Below, piece after piece: positions 22,897 through 34,470 of a DNA stretch of 64,000 nucleotides. A program made the translations under genes and the position numbers. The DNA is from Dryas octopetala (lineage: Eukaryota > Streptophyta > Magnoliopsida > Rosales > Rosaceae). The notes under the pieces were generated by a model. It made no database searches. It had not been told where the DNA came from and saw only the letters and a list, made by a program, of their open reading frames with translations. Where the stretch lies: positions 3,472,001-3,536,000 of the forward strand of contig OY992832.1 in assembly GCA_963921425.1 (NCBI GenBank). The letters run 5' to 3'. Every line of letters starts with the position of its first letter. Position 1 is the first letter of the stretch.

Positions 22897-25551
22897 ATGA
22901 AGTGTTTCCACTTCACCAACGGGGAGAGGCGGGACGACGAGGAACCAGGCGTCGTTTCGAGGGCGGCGTCGAAGGTGTCCTGGGCTCGGTCGCTCAGCGT
23001 CGCCTCCAGCAGCTACGACACAACGAGGCGGTCCGAGTTCGACTCGGACTCGAGGGAGTTGTCGGACTCGGCGGCGTTCTACGAGCTGCTGAATCAGCGG
23101 AGGGCCAATGATCTGAGGCTGTTCACGTTCGCGGAGCTGAAATCGGCGAGCAGAGGGTTCAGTAGGGGCTTGCTGGTTGGGGAGGGAGGGTTTGGGTGCG
23201 TTTACAGAGGAGTCGTCATTGGTTCTGAGGATGACACTAAAATGGACGTTGCTATCAAACAGTTGAATCGTAATGGCTTCCAGGCATGCCCTTTCATCCC
23301 ATTTTTCATAATATATTTTTCTTTCTTTTATTTTTAACTGTTGGCTTAATATTGTCAAAAAAATAAAATGGTTCTGTGAAAAATTTGAATGTTTCTAGCC
23401 TTTCACTTCAACTATAGTCATTCCCTTTTCTGCTTTTTTCTGGGGCCGTTGCTTTCTGGGTTCTTTTCTTTTTTCTTTTTGTTTTATTCTTTGTAGATTT
23501 TTAGGGGTTGGGGACATGGGGTCATGTGGGGTGGGAAAGTTTGCTTGAATTCTAAATTCTAAATGGGATTTGGGTTTGCGGCTAAAATGTCTGCTATACT
23601 GTACCACAGTTCCAACATGAATTTCAGGCAGTGCTTGAATTCGGCTCGTGGCCTTGATTTATATGAGCAATAAACCATTATTCTAGAAATGAATATATGA
23701 TTTTCAAAGACTAGAGCCCAATAATATAGTTACTATACCAAACCTTATTGTATAGGTTTATACTTCCAGTTAGTTTTGCTCATAGGAGAGCATGATTAGT
23801 TTGGATCAGGAATCTCTTTGAAAGGTCAATTTTTTTTTTTTTAATCTGGCTGTAGTTTTAGATGTAGAATGTCATTCTCCAAGTGCTTTGAGGTTGTCTA
23901 ATGGGATTACAGTATCTTGCATTCTAGTATTCAGGGGCATAAGGAGTGGATTAATGAAGTCAACTTTTTGGGCGTTGTCAAGCACCCAAATCTTGTCAAG
24001 TTAGTAGGATACTGTGCAGAAGATGATGAAAGGGGGATTCAACGGCTTTTGGTGTATGAACTTATGCGTAATAAAAGCTTGGAGGACCATCTATTGGTTC
24101 GTTTTCCATCACCTCTCCCATGGATGACAAGATTAAAAATTGCTCAAGATGCAGCCCGTGGATTGGCATACCTGCATGAAGAAATGGATTTTCAGGTACG
24201 TTTGTCTATTTTGATCAAAATCACCATTATTCTCGGGTTGTTTGTATGGATTGTATAAACATTTCTGCTCACATTTATATTATTAAGTACAGATATAGGT
24301 CGATTTTCTGTAGCATTTTCCCCTTTTTTTGGTCAGAGTAGTATTTTCCCTTGTGTGCTTAAATTTTATGATTTTTCTCTGTATCTTTTGAAACGACAAA
24401 AAAGAAAGTAAATACCTCCCACCACTTTTCTCATATACTGTGGCCTATATTTTGTTGTTTAGGTTACTTTTTCAACTGCTCGCTAGTCAATATGATCTGG
24501 ATCTGCCTTATAATTGGTGCAGCTAATATTTCGTGATTTTAAACCGTCAAACATTCTGCTAGATGAGGACTTCAATGCAAAGCTTTCAGACTTCGGACTG
24601 GCAAGGCAGGGACCTCCCGAGGGAACGAGTCATGTTTCAACATCAGTAAGTTCTATTATTGTTTGAGTGGAAAAGGTTTGATTATCTATTCATAATGTTT
24701 TTGCACATATCATCCTCTTAAGGTGTCGGGATGCAGAGTCATTTGCTTTACCAAGGAGATATTAGTGGCAAAAATTAAATGGTTGTTGAATATTCCAGGT
24801 TTTCTTTTGCAGTTTGAAAATTCTCTGAGAAGACTTAAATGATCACACCACCATATCTTGAAATGGGACCAATTAAATGATGTCTTTTAAAGTCTTTGCT
24901 TGTTTGTTGTGAATTGTATCAATCTGCTAGTATGCAGAATGCATTACTTACAATGAACATTCGTTTTTATAGGTTGTGGGCACTGTAGGTTATGCAGCTC
25001 CAGAGTATGTACAGACTGGGAGGCTGACTGCTAAAAGTGATGTATGGAGCTTTGGGGTGGTTCTCTATGAGCTCATCACTGGAAGGAGGGCGCTGGAGAG
25101 AAATCTGCCCCGGAGTGAGCAAAAGCTTTTGGAATGGGTCAGGCATTATGTTTCAGACTCCAAGAAATTCCACCTTATCGTAGACCCTCGGCTTGAAGGG
25201 CAGTGTTGCATCAAATCAGCTCAAAAGCTTGCATCATTAGCTAATAGGTGTCTATCAAAACAACCAAAGTCTCGCCCAAAAATGAGTGAGGTGGTTGGGA
25301 TTTTGGGAAGCATCATAGATGAACTGTCATCTCAAGATGAAGTTGCCCCTCAACCTGCCATCGTACCTGAAGAAGCAAAGGACGAAACTGTGGAGGAGAC
25401 TGAGACTGAGACTGAAACCGAGCCTACCAAACAAGGAAACAATTATCTGAAAAGGGTTTTCGATATAAGAGAAATGGTAAACTTTAGAAACAAATCTATT
25501 GGGAAGTTAGATTGGAGAAACTGGACCCCTGGGTTGATAAGAACTTCGTGA
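22897..25551 (+). CDS. Receptor-like cytoplasmic kinase, RLCK-VII, PCRK/PBL19-like
   Basis: Exons 22897-23283, 23935-24195, 24523-24645 and 24973-25551 give 449 aa. The N-terminus MKCFHF with a Ser/Asp-rich segment matches the PBL19/PCRK branch of RLCK-VII. Kinase motifs: glycine loop [20 protein letters not shown] with the ATP-binding Lys, [13 protein letters not shown] with the helix-C Glu, catalytic [12 protein letters not shown] (FRD replaces HRD, normal in this branch), SDFGLAR and the activation segment [17 protein letters not shown]. Relatives are Ser/Thr kinases acting at the plasma membrane downstream of immune receptors. The C-terminal tail has an acidic (ET)n stretch after the kinase fold. 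Intron 1 starts with GC rather than GT (CAG then gcatgc). Only this border restores GFQGHKEW. The gene is convergent with the kinase at 27169-29753, about 1.6 kb apart. Confidence 0.93.
23284..23934 (+). other. GC-AG intron in the PCRK/PBL19-like kinase
   Basis: The exon before it ends in NGFQ (cag at 23281-23283) and the intron begins gcatgccc. The 3' border is tattcag at 23934, and the next exon begins GHKEW. No GT near the junction keeps the conserved reading frame. Confidence 0.8.
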
Positions 25552-27168
25552 TAAAGCTATCAGCGATCTTGTGGTAGTAAAAAGATCCATCATCCATGTG
25601 CTCTGCTCCTTTCTAGAAATGGAAGATGGATGCATTTCTACCTTCACATTGATGACAATACAGATACTTGCTGTTCTTAAAAAACTTATGGAGGTAAAAT
25701 GGTTCCCCTCCATTCTTTTCCTTTTGCTAGATGGTTGTAAATATAAATTGTCGGGGAAGCTTGCCCTTTTGAGGCATGCATCCCTTTCTTGAATACACAA
25801 AATATGAGGCACAAGTTCATCTTCTCTTCTCTGTAACGGGTATTACTGTCTTAGAGGAGAGCGCGAATGATGGCAATCAAATGCCAAATTTGTTTTGTAA
25901 TCCAAATGTTAAAATAGTTCAAATGTATGGGTTTGCATAGTACAAGCAGATGTGGCCATGTTTAATTTCTGCTTAGTGGGCGGTGCTAAGAGCTTCGGTA
26001 GGGCGTTAGATAAGTTTCAACAAAATTTGGATTCGAAGAGGATCTTAGTCCACCATATAATGCGGTTCTCTAACCTAAAAATTTGGTCTCTTTAGCATCA
26101 TTGATTTATAAAATTAACATGTTTTTTTATCATGTTAAGGCTGTGCCGTGATTGATAACGAGTTAATATGTGGGTTGTGATGAGAATACAAGATCTTGAT
26201 CCGCATCTCAACTAATCACATAGTACTCCCAAAGCTCAAAATATGTGGTTTTCTATATTTTTAGAAAAATGGTTAAACATTTTAAGAAGGTATATAAACA
26301 GTTATATTATGAAGAAATCCTGGAAGAATCTTTGCTTTTATTTCGAAAAATCCTGCTTTAAATTTCTTGACTAATATATCGAAAGAAAGATAACCAACTC
26401 TCTCAAAGAAGCATCAAGCTTGGAAGTTTGGGTGATGATGCTTATCCCTCTCTCCTTTTCTTAGTGACGCTCGCTGCATGAAGTTGATTAATTCAATGAA
26501 CTTTATCTCTTCTGCTGGGTCGGTTGGGCGGGTGCTGGGATCCAAAAGTGAACTTAAACACGAGCTCTACTTGAGCTCCACTAAAAGGTCTCACACAAGG
26601 GAACTCTTTTTTTTCCCTATTATGTACCAGTTTTACATGAGAACAAAAGAAAAGCTCAAAAGTGCCACAGATTCAATAGACATCATTAGTCACACAGTAG
26701 TCATAGTCATGCACATGAAAACTTCAGCAGGAGCACCAAAAGAATAAAGTAAGACAGAGAAACCTTAACAAGGTATCCATACAGATCATAAATTTCTTTT
26801 CCATTCCTTCTTTGGGAAAAAAATACAAACATAATACAACTGGTATCAGTAAAGGAAGCCAAAGAAACCCGCCTATAAAAGAAAAAAGTTAAAACAAATA
26901 AAATAACATACGACCCGATGCAGGTGGAGGAAAATGGACAGCTAATCAATCATACAAAAGAACTTGCATTGCATCCCTACTTTTCCAAGCTACTGTTACA
27001 ATCTGGTGATTCAGAAGACAACATTGTGGCATTTGCTCATTTTACAAGCTCCCCTAGTAATTTGTCAAGAAAGGGTTGAAACGTGAATACATTAGCAAGG
27101 ATAAACTGTACAGTCACTGGACGAACAGTGGTATATTGCAGCTTTTGCCGTTTCTTTGAATCCCATTT
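25552..27168. other. Convergent 3' flanks between the two kinases; no gene seen
   Basis: Contains the 3' UTRs of both kinases and unremarkable AT-rich DNA. The short ORFs on both strands lack family resemblance. Confidence 0.5.
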
Positions 27169-29753
27169 TCATGCATAAAGAGGAGAAGCAGAAGGCCGAG
27201 GATAAGCGACAGGTTTATTCTGTGCCTTGTTGGCATCATCTGCAGCTGCACGCTTTGCTTTGTTAGCATCATCTGCAGCAGCACGCTTTGCTTTGTAAGC
27301 ATCATCTGCACTTCGTCTGCGCATCCTCTGCGCATTGCTCTGACTGCCTCCTGTGACATTAGAATCCTGCAGTTGCTCCAGTGTTTTTACGACCTCATCC
27401 ATGTTTGGCCTGAGCTTGGATTCTGTGGATAGGCATCGTAATGCAAGAGTAGCCGCCTTATAAGCTCCATCCATTGAATACTGACCTTCTAGACGGTTGT
27501 CTATGATGCGAAAGACCTTACGCTTGTTTGCCAGGAAGGGTTTAGCCCACTCCACCAGATTGTGTTCCCCAGATGGCCGATTCTTGTCAACTGCTCTCCG
27601 GCCAGACAACATTTCCAATAAAACAACTCCAAAACTATAAATGTCACTCTTGGCTGTTAGATGACCTGCAGTTAGTGAAAAGTGGAGCCATTAAGAGATA
27701 CTGTCATCAATTTTTATTTATGGTAATCAAAATACAGAACCAAAGCACATGGCAAGACTCTAAGTTGAATGGTCAAAAGCAACTGGAAAAATGAAAATGA
27801 AAAAAGATTACTAGAGATTTGAAATCAGCTGAGGACTTGAAATTTATATAAAATAAATAATACCTGTGGCTAGATATTCTGGTGCCGCATATCCATAGGT
27901 CCCCATCACCCTAGTGGAGACGTGACTTTTATCACCTGTTGGCCCATCCTTGGCCAAACCAAAATCTGAAAGTTTTGCATTGTAGTTCTGGAATTATATC
28001 ACAGAACAAAGAAACTCTCAGTATAGCAGCCAACAAGGAAGTCAAAAGATCCCCGAATCCATCAAACAATACTACAATCATAATAATAGTAAAGAAGATC
28101 TTCAGTAGTCACATACCGAATCCAACAAGATATTCGACGTCTTGAAGTCACGGTATATCACTTTCGTTTCAGCACTGTGAAGAAAAGCAAGCCCCTTTGC
28201 AGCACCAAGGGCAACCTTCATGCGGAGATTCCAAGAAAGAGGCTGAAAATAAGAACCTCCTGGTACACCAATACTTTAGAGTTAATAACATTAATTAATC
28301 AAAGCCCTTTTGGGTCAAAGGTGTCCAGATATGTAACTGAAAGAACTTACTCCTGAACAAGTGATTTTCCAAGCTGCCTCGAGGCATGAATTCATACACC
28401 AAAAGCCGGTGTTCATCCTCCAAGCAATAGCCAATTAATTTCACAAGATTAGGATGATATAGTTGACCCAGATAGTTCACTTCTGCCTATAAAACTCAAA
28501 TAAAAAACACAGGATAAGTCAATCTTGAACAGAAAAGTAGCAAACATTTGCTTAAAAATTTCTATAATTAAAAAGATTTTCCAGTAGGAATTTCCAAGAT
28601 GCAAGTCCCACCCTAGAAGATGACTTGTTGACACTTAAAAGCACCAATGTAGAGCTTGTTGTGGGTCTGCATCTACCTTAACCGAATGCTAAGAGGTTCT
28701 CCTTATGTTTTATGATCAACTGATCAAGTATGGTGATGAGCTACTGAGCTAGTTCTCATTTTGTGGAGCATATAATCAGGAGAAAATAACTCACCAACCA
28801 CTCTCTGTGACCCTGGAAACTTTCTTGGTTAAGCCGCTTCACAGCCAACACTATGCCAGTCCCAGGCTTTGCAGCAGTAAATGAATTTTCATCAATCCAC
28901 CCCTTAAAAACCGAACCAAAGCCACCTTCTCCTAACACACTATCGGGACGGAAATTCCTGGTGGCCATTCTGAGGTCGGAAAAACTAAAGCTCTTCAAAT
29001 TGGAGGACTGCAAGATCTCACCCTCACTCCGAGGAGTTGGAGGCGCTGAAAATGATGAGACCTTGCTGCTTGTACTGAGATTCCCATCAGCACTAACAAA
29101 TTTTGAACCTGCACAAGAAAATGTAAAGTCTATATAAATTTTATAGTCACCACCAATGTATGAATCAGACTCCTCATGCATGCTTAACTCAATCCCATGC
29201 ACCATATTTGCTAAGATAGTTATTGAGAAGTGAAAGGAATGCTAACTTCTCCTCTCTCTTTTTTTGGCTGTATTTTGAAAGAAGAACAAAACCATCAGAG
29301 GAATGAGAAGAGATTATTAGCCAGGTACTTTCAAAGAAACTCTTTTATAGAATCTATTAGCAACTGAACAGAACAAAGTAAATATGGGAAAATGTTGGAG
29401 TTTTGAAGTAATCTGATTTCCAAAACAGGGCCCGAATTAAAATGAGGTTAATGTTCACAACAATCCTCACACACCCAGTAATAGTATTAGCAAATCAACA
29501 ATTTTCAACTGAAACATCCTATAATTAGATAAAACCCTAATTAGATAAAACCCAAAATTCCCAACACAACTCAACCAGAACTTGCACACTCCACCTAGAG
29601 AGAGAGAGAAACCATAAAATTTCATGATTTAACTTACAATAATGGCTTGAGCTATAAAATCAAATAAGTAAAACCACACAGAAACTGTGAAGTCTATGTA
29701 CCTGTGTTACACGGGCTCTCAGCTTTGATTCGGGCGCTGAAGCAGACCCCCAT
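27169..29753 (-). CDS. Receptor-like cytoplasmic kinase, RLCK-VII, APK1/PBL9-11-like
   Basis: Exons on the minus strand: 29753-29702, 29108-28795, 28486-28351, 28259-28117, 27987-27864, 27665-27169; total 421 aa, all GT-AG. The N-terminus [18 protein letters not shown] has Gly2 for myristoylation and Cys4 for likely palmitoylation, so it should sit on the plasma membrane. Motifs: [20 protein letters not shown] with the ATP-binding Lys, AEVNYLGQ with the helix-C Glu, catalytic [34 protein letters not shown] and [17 protein letters not shown]. The C-terminus ends [12 protein letters not shown], as in APK1A/APK1B and PBL9-11. A first intron directly after the 17-codon membrane-targeting exon is typical of the group. 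An unusual 33-nt repeat extends the tail (27225-27330). Function is inferred from the family: signalling kinase downstream of receptor kinases. Confidence 0.95.
27225..27330 (-). repeat. 33-nt tandem repeat in the kinase C-terminal tail
   Basis: Two nearly identical 33-bp units (gcatcatctgcagc..cacgctttgctttgt) plus a partial third encode the 11-residue unit ADDA-N/Y-KAKRAA. It lies between the end of the kinase fold and the conserved [11 protein letters not shown] end and stays in frame. Confidence 0.9.
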
Positions 29754-30368
29754 GAACACTAACCCTAGAAAACCAACCACCCTTTTTTGTATTCTCTGTC
29801 TGCAGATCACAGAGATTGATTCAGCTGACTATACTCGGAATGAACTTACACATTGAACAGTGAAACCAAACAGATCCAGAGCAAAAATATAAACTTTTTC
29901 ATGGAAACCCCTAAAAGAAAAAGAAAAGAAAAGAAAAGTTGGGTCTCATCCACAAAAGAAAAACCTTCTAAATTGGATCGGTTTTAACTGCAACTTTAAC
30001 TTATTCCTTTTTCTCAAGAAAAAGGCTTACTTTTAAAATCTAAATAGAAAATAAACACAACCCCATGAACTGGAACATAAAGAATCCGATAACCAACCTT
30101 TTCTTTTTGTCGAATCGCAGAGAGACAATAGGAAGTGAGGTGGGCTTATGCTTTCAAAGTTAGTCTAGTGGCTGAGAAGCTCAAACAGAGAGCAAGTTGA
30201 CTAAAAAGTTTGAGCAGCTAAGCTTTTGATTTGAGTTGGGTACGCAATAGATAGAGAGGGCTGGAGTTGGAGCGCTGTGAAAGTGATGTAGGAAGGTGGG
30301 GAGTATTGCATTAATGGCGGGCTGGTCCCGGTCTTCAGCTCAACGTTTTCTTACTACTCTGTTTATGT

Positions 30369-30423
<55 letters not shown>

Positions 30424-30440
30424 CTATATTCAGTCAAGTC
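29754..30440 (-). promoter_or_regulatory. Leader and promoter of the APK1/PBL9-like kinase, with (TC)n
   Basis: The region upstream of the start codon ends in a long tc dinucleotide run at about 30366-30418. On the gene strand this reads as GA, about 620 bp upstream of the ATG, a common setting in plant promoters and leaders. A possible leader intron was not resolved. Confidence 0.4.
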
Positions 30441-33117
30441 AGAGCAGATAAGCCAGTTCACCTCTGCTACCTCTCTCAGCCGTTGGATTTGGTTTCCAAA
30501 GAACCCATTCTTCTATGCATGATCGGTGATGGCTTGGCTTAGCGGCTTGGGAACTCTGCAATTTGATTTATACATTGAATATTTGTTTGCTTTTTTTTTT
30601 TTTTCCAATTTTGATCCAGTCTTCTATGCACACGTATGAATTATGGATATCTTATCTTGTGGAGAACAAGTTAGAAAAATTGGAGATGCCAAAACAAGAA
30701 AATGTTGATGAAAATTAATATAATGGAAATCTAAAGTAGGGATTCAAATAGAGATAAGATTTAATAAGTAGTCTTAATCACAATACGTTCAAAGGTAGTC
30801 CATATTTAAAAAACATGTGCTTTTTCTGAAACATCAATTGAAAAACTCCAATTATTTGGTTCAAGTGGGCTAACATATATAATTACAATTACCTGTACAT
30901 CGATGGATATAGGGTCCTACATACCATCTACAAGAGACCCCAAAAGCTTAAGAGTTAAGACCATGCTCTTGAAGAGATATATATATACATATATATATAT
31001 ATATACAAATGTGTGTGTGTGTGTCGACAATAAATCAGTGGGCAAAAGGTGGGAAGTTTCGAGCCTAATATCTTTAGAATTAGAGTTCTCATAACATATC
31101 AGTCAATCTTCATATCAAAGTAATCAAACCAAAAAATTGAACTGTAAAAAATAAATTAATAATATATATTAAAATAAAAATATACATTTGTTGCATGGAA
31201 GAATTTGAATGAGTGATTTCACGTCATACTTTTTTTTTTCCTAAGATATATAAAATGTTTGTTTTAGGAAACATCCTTGAAGCTTCTCATACTGTCTCCC
31301 TCTGGCTCACATACATCTGTTTCTAATTGTCAATGATGTTGGTTTTGATGGTCCTTTTTATTTTTAACCGGATCTGAGCCATGCATAGTGAATATTCTTT
31401 GCCAATTGAGCAAATTTTCTCGTGGACATCGACTTCCTCGCTGTAACTCTTGTGAGACACAATGACTGTGATCACTTTTCTATGGCGCACAAAAGCCATC
31501 TGCTTCGCTTACAAAAAAAAAACACAAAATAGAAAACAAATCATTGCTTTGAAATATTCACATATATACGAGTTATGAAATTAAGAAGCAAATAGAAGTT
31601 CACAATTAGCTGTAAAGTGCGGAAAACCATCATCATTTCGTGATTCCATGTATTATATACTCGATCTCTTCTTTTACCTAGTGATTCCAAAACTCCCAAC
31701 TTTGAGGCATACATGCAAATCCCAATCAATTGGACCATACATACTCTCATCACATTTACAATTATTTATCTGCATATAATCGTTAATTGGTGAATTTTAT
31801 ATCGCAAAATCAATTTGAATGAACGAGCATATGTCATTCATGCGGTGATCGATGTTTAATACAACTGCCCAAATGCATATTTATGAATTTTATACTTATT
31901 GGTGCATGTAGGATCCACGTACATACACATATTGACACATAAATACATAATGACATACAAAAACGATTGTGGCTACCATATGCATATCAAGACTGGTTTT
32001 AGTGCACTGGGTCTTAATGTGAGTGGGTTCATTATTCTCGTGCAAGAATCCCTATCTTTGTAAAGCAAGAAATTCCAAGTTGGTAGTAAACTCCAAAATT
32101 TGTGAGGTGTGTAAAGCCCTTCCATGTTTGAAGTTTCCCTTCTGGACTACAAACCCTTAGGCCTTAACCCTATATCCCGTGAGGCAATGAGAGAGTCTTC
32201 AATGAGGCAATTCTCAATAGGGCATCTCTCACATGAGGTGGGACCCACATGGTCCTACATCCCGTGAAGCAATAACAGAGAGAGTCTTCAATGGAGTATA
32301 TCCAATAAGACATCTCTCACATCAGGTGGGACCCTCATTCATTCGGCATGCCCCATACAAGATTTAGTCGGCAATGACATGTACGGATATACCTAACCAA
32401 ATGCATTTCATGGGTATTCCAAAATTTCACTTTACCATTCCCTAAATGACGTATTTTCATCTGTAGGCCTTACGTAATCATATCCCCATGATGATATCAT
32501 TCCTTCTTCTGATCATATCACTGCCGTTGGATCTGTTGGCTTTTCTTTTCCCATCATCATCCGCTTTTATCACATATTCACACGTTACATGCCCCAGCGA
32601 ATCTTGGCTGTGAGCCTGTGATCATCCCACCACCTCTTTCGGGTTTTCGTCCAAAAAGTCTCGGGTTGGGACCCACTTGACCATAGCCCCCACAGGCATG
32701 TCTGCCACGTGGTGTTCTACCGTCATTGTGGCTCAGAAGCCGGCTTGAGGGAGTGAGCCGTCTAAGCCTTAAGCTAGCTGTTTGGGAACCGTGCCGTCAG
32801 GGACGGCTTCGAGAAACTTTAGTTTTGCGTACTAAATTAGAAGAGTAATAAGGAAGCATTCCAGCTTAGAAAAGTATTTTGGCCGCAATTATTAATTTAA
32901 AGTTTTGAAACCATCTATGTATTAATTTTGCTGTTTTCCAAGAAAAATATATATTTTTTTTACTTGGGCAAAGTTGATAATAATTAAAACTAGAAAGGAT
33001 CGTCCACATAAATTACACCTGCAACAAGGGTATGGATGAAAAAAAGAAGAAGAAATGATTGAGTATATAATTATATTAGAATCTCAAAATTTAAGAAAAA
33101 ATTCATCTATTATTATA
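30441..33117. other. Intergenic DNA, no gene seen
   Basis: AT-rich, with a ta/tg microsatellite at 30978-31024, a duplicated segment at 32165-32340 and a G-box-like ccacgtgg at about 32705. No convincing ORF. Confidence 0.5.
32165..32340. repeat. Tandem duplication, unit about 95 bp
   Basis: Two diverged copies share tatcccgtgaggcaat / catcccgtgaagcaat, gagagagtcttcaatg, catctctcacat and aggtgggaccc. Confidence 0.8.
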
Positions 33118-34277
33118 GAGTGCTGCTATTTGCACACCCTGTTTTTTCTTTTTGCACACCCTTTTGTAAAAAAAAAATCAAAACTAAAAAAAAAAGACAC
33201 ACTTACCCCTCACCCAACACACCCTAACTCCATTTTTTCTCTTCTGCACACCCCATCAACAGACAAAAAAAAAAACACACACACCCCCTTCATCTCCCTC
33301 ACCCGACCACACCCACCGGCCACCCACGCAGCACCCACCTCCTCCCTCCCCTCCACCAAGCCCAGCCCCGTCACACCCTCCCTCTAACCCCGACCCAGCC
33401 CACCTCCTTCCCCTCCATGCACCCAGCCCGACCTTCTCCCTCCCCTCCACCAAGCCCCAGCCCCGTCGCACCCTCCCTCCAGCCCCGACCCAGCCCACCT
33501 CCTTCCCCTCCATGCACCCAGCCCGACCTCCTCCCTCCCCTCCACCAAGCCCCAGCCCCGTCGCACCCTCCCTCCAGCCCCGACCTAGCCCACCACCTTC
33601 CCCTCCACCTTCTCTTTTCTCTCTCTGCTTTCTCCTTTGTTCGGCACTGGTTTGCCGAAAATTTGAGTTTCCTTCGGCAGCCACCCACCGAACACCCACA
33701 AACCATTCGACAGCCACCCGCCGAACACCTACAAATCATTCGGCAGCCACCCACCGAACACCTACAAACCATTCGACATACATCCGCCGAACCTAGAGGG
33801 AGGTGGGCCGGGTGGGTCGAGGCTAGAGGGAGGGTGCGACGGGGTTGGGTGGGAGGGGATGTGATGGGGCCGGGGCTGGGTGGAGGGGAGGGAGGAAGTC
33901 GGGCTGGGTGGAGGGGAAGGAGGTGGTCGGGCTGGGGCTTGGTGGAGGGGAGGGAGGAGGTCGGGCTGGGTGCATGGATGGGAAGGAGGTGGGCTGGGTC
34001 GGGGCTGGAGGGAGGGTGTGACGGGGCTGGGCTTGGTGGAGGGGAGGGAGGAGGTGGGTGCTGCGTGGGTGGCCGTTGGGTGTGGTCGGGTGAGGGAGAT
34101 GAAGGGGGTGTGTGTGTTTTTTTTTTTTTTGTCTGTTGATGGGGTGTGCAGAAGAGAAAAAATGGAGTTAGGGTGTGTTGGGTGAGGGGTAAGTGTGTCT
34201 TTTCTTTTGAGTTTTAATTTTTTTTTTATAAAAGGGTGTGCAAAAAGAAAAAATAGGGTGTGCAAATAGCAGCACTC
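33118..34277. mobile_element. Long foldback (inverted-repeat) element with 8-bp target duplication
   Basis: Termini gagtgctgctatttgcacac and gtgtgcaaatagcagcactc are perfect inverted repeats. They are flanked on both sides by ttattata (33110-33117 and 34278-34285). The arms remain complementary for several hundred bases: cacacttacccctcacccaa on the left answers ttgggtgaggggtaagtgtg on the right, and catctccctcacccgaccac answers gtggtcgggtgagggagatg. The inner arms are C-rich on one side and G-rich on the other, with repeated blocks such as cctcccctccaccaagcccc. The unpaired centre (about 33650-33790) has three to four copies of a roughly 35-bp unit (ttcggcagccacccaccgaa). Proline-, glycine- or arginine-rich ORFs inside are composition artefacts. 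No transposase is present, so it would be non-autonomous. The 8-bp duplication suggests hAT-type mobilisation, but I do not recognise the family. Confidence 0.85.
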
Positions 34278-34289
34278 TTATTATAATAG

Positions 34290-34470
34290 AGATAAGGGCT
34301 GATTTAATATTTCAAGAGATAGTTTCTATTTTTAAATTAGAGAAATTTTATGTAATGAAGTATAAAAATATATGTATCATGATGTTATTGGATTGAGATA
34401 TCAAATCAGTCATATATGATATCCATATATAAGGAAGTTTCTCTCCCAAAATTCACATCCCAAATTTGTC
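34290..34470. repeat. Dispersed repeat, copy 1 (second copy 52300-52470)
   Basis: Shares gagatagt.t, a ttagagaaattttatgtaatg-like block, gatgaagtataaaaa-like words, attgga-ttgagata and gaagttt-tctc with 52300-52470. Unknown family, no coding. Confidence 0.65.

Noticed and set aside
22765-23358. Minus-strand ORF over the kinase first exon
   Set aside because: Antisense of a clear RLCK exon with no recognisable domain.
30903-31094. ORF with YTYIYIYT
   Set aside because: Product of a ta/tg microsatellite.
32700-32820. G-box (ccacgtgg) and GC-richer stretch suggesting a promoter
   Set aside because: No gene follows on either strand within reach. A single 8-mer is weak evidence.
33256-34265. 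Several long Pro/Gly/Arg-rich ORFs on both strands
   Set aside because: They lie in the C-rich and G-rich arms of the foldback element. Their composition follows the DNA repeats, opposite-strand frames are open together, and no domain is visible.
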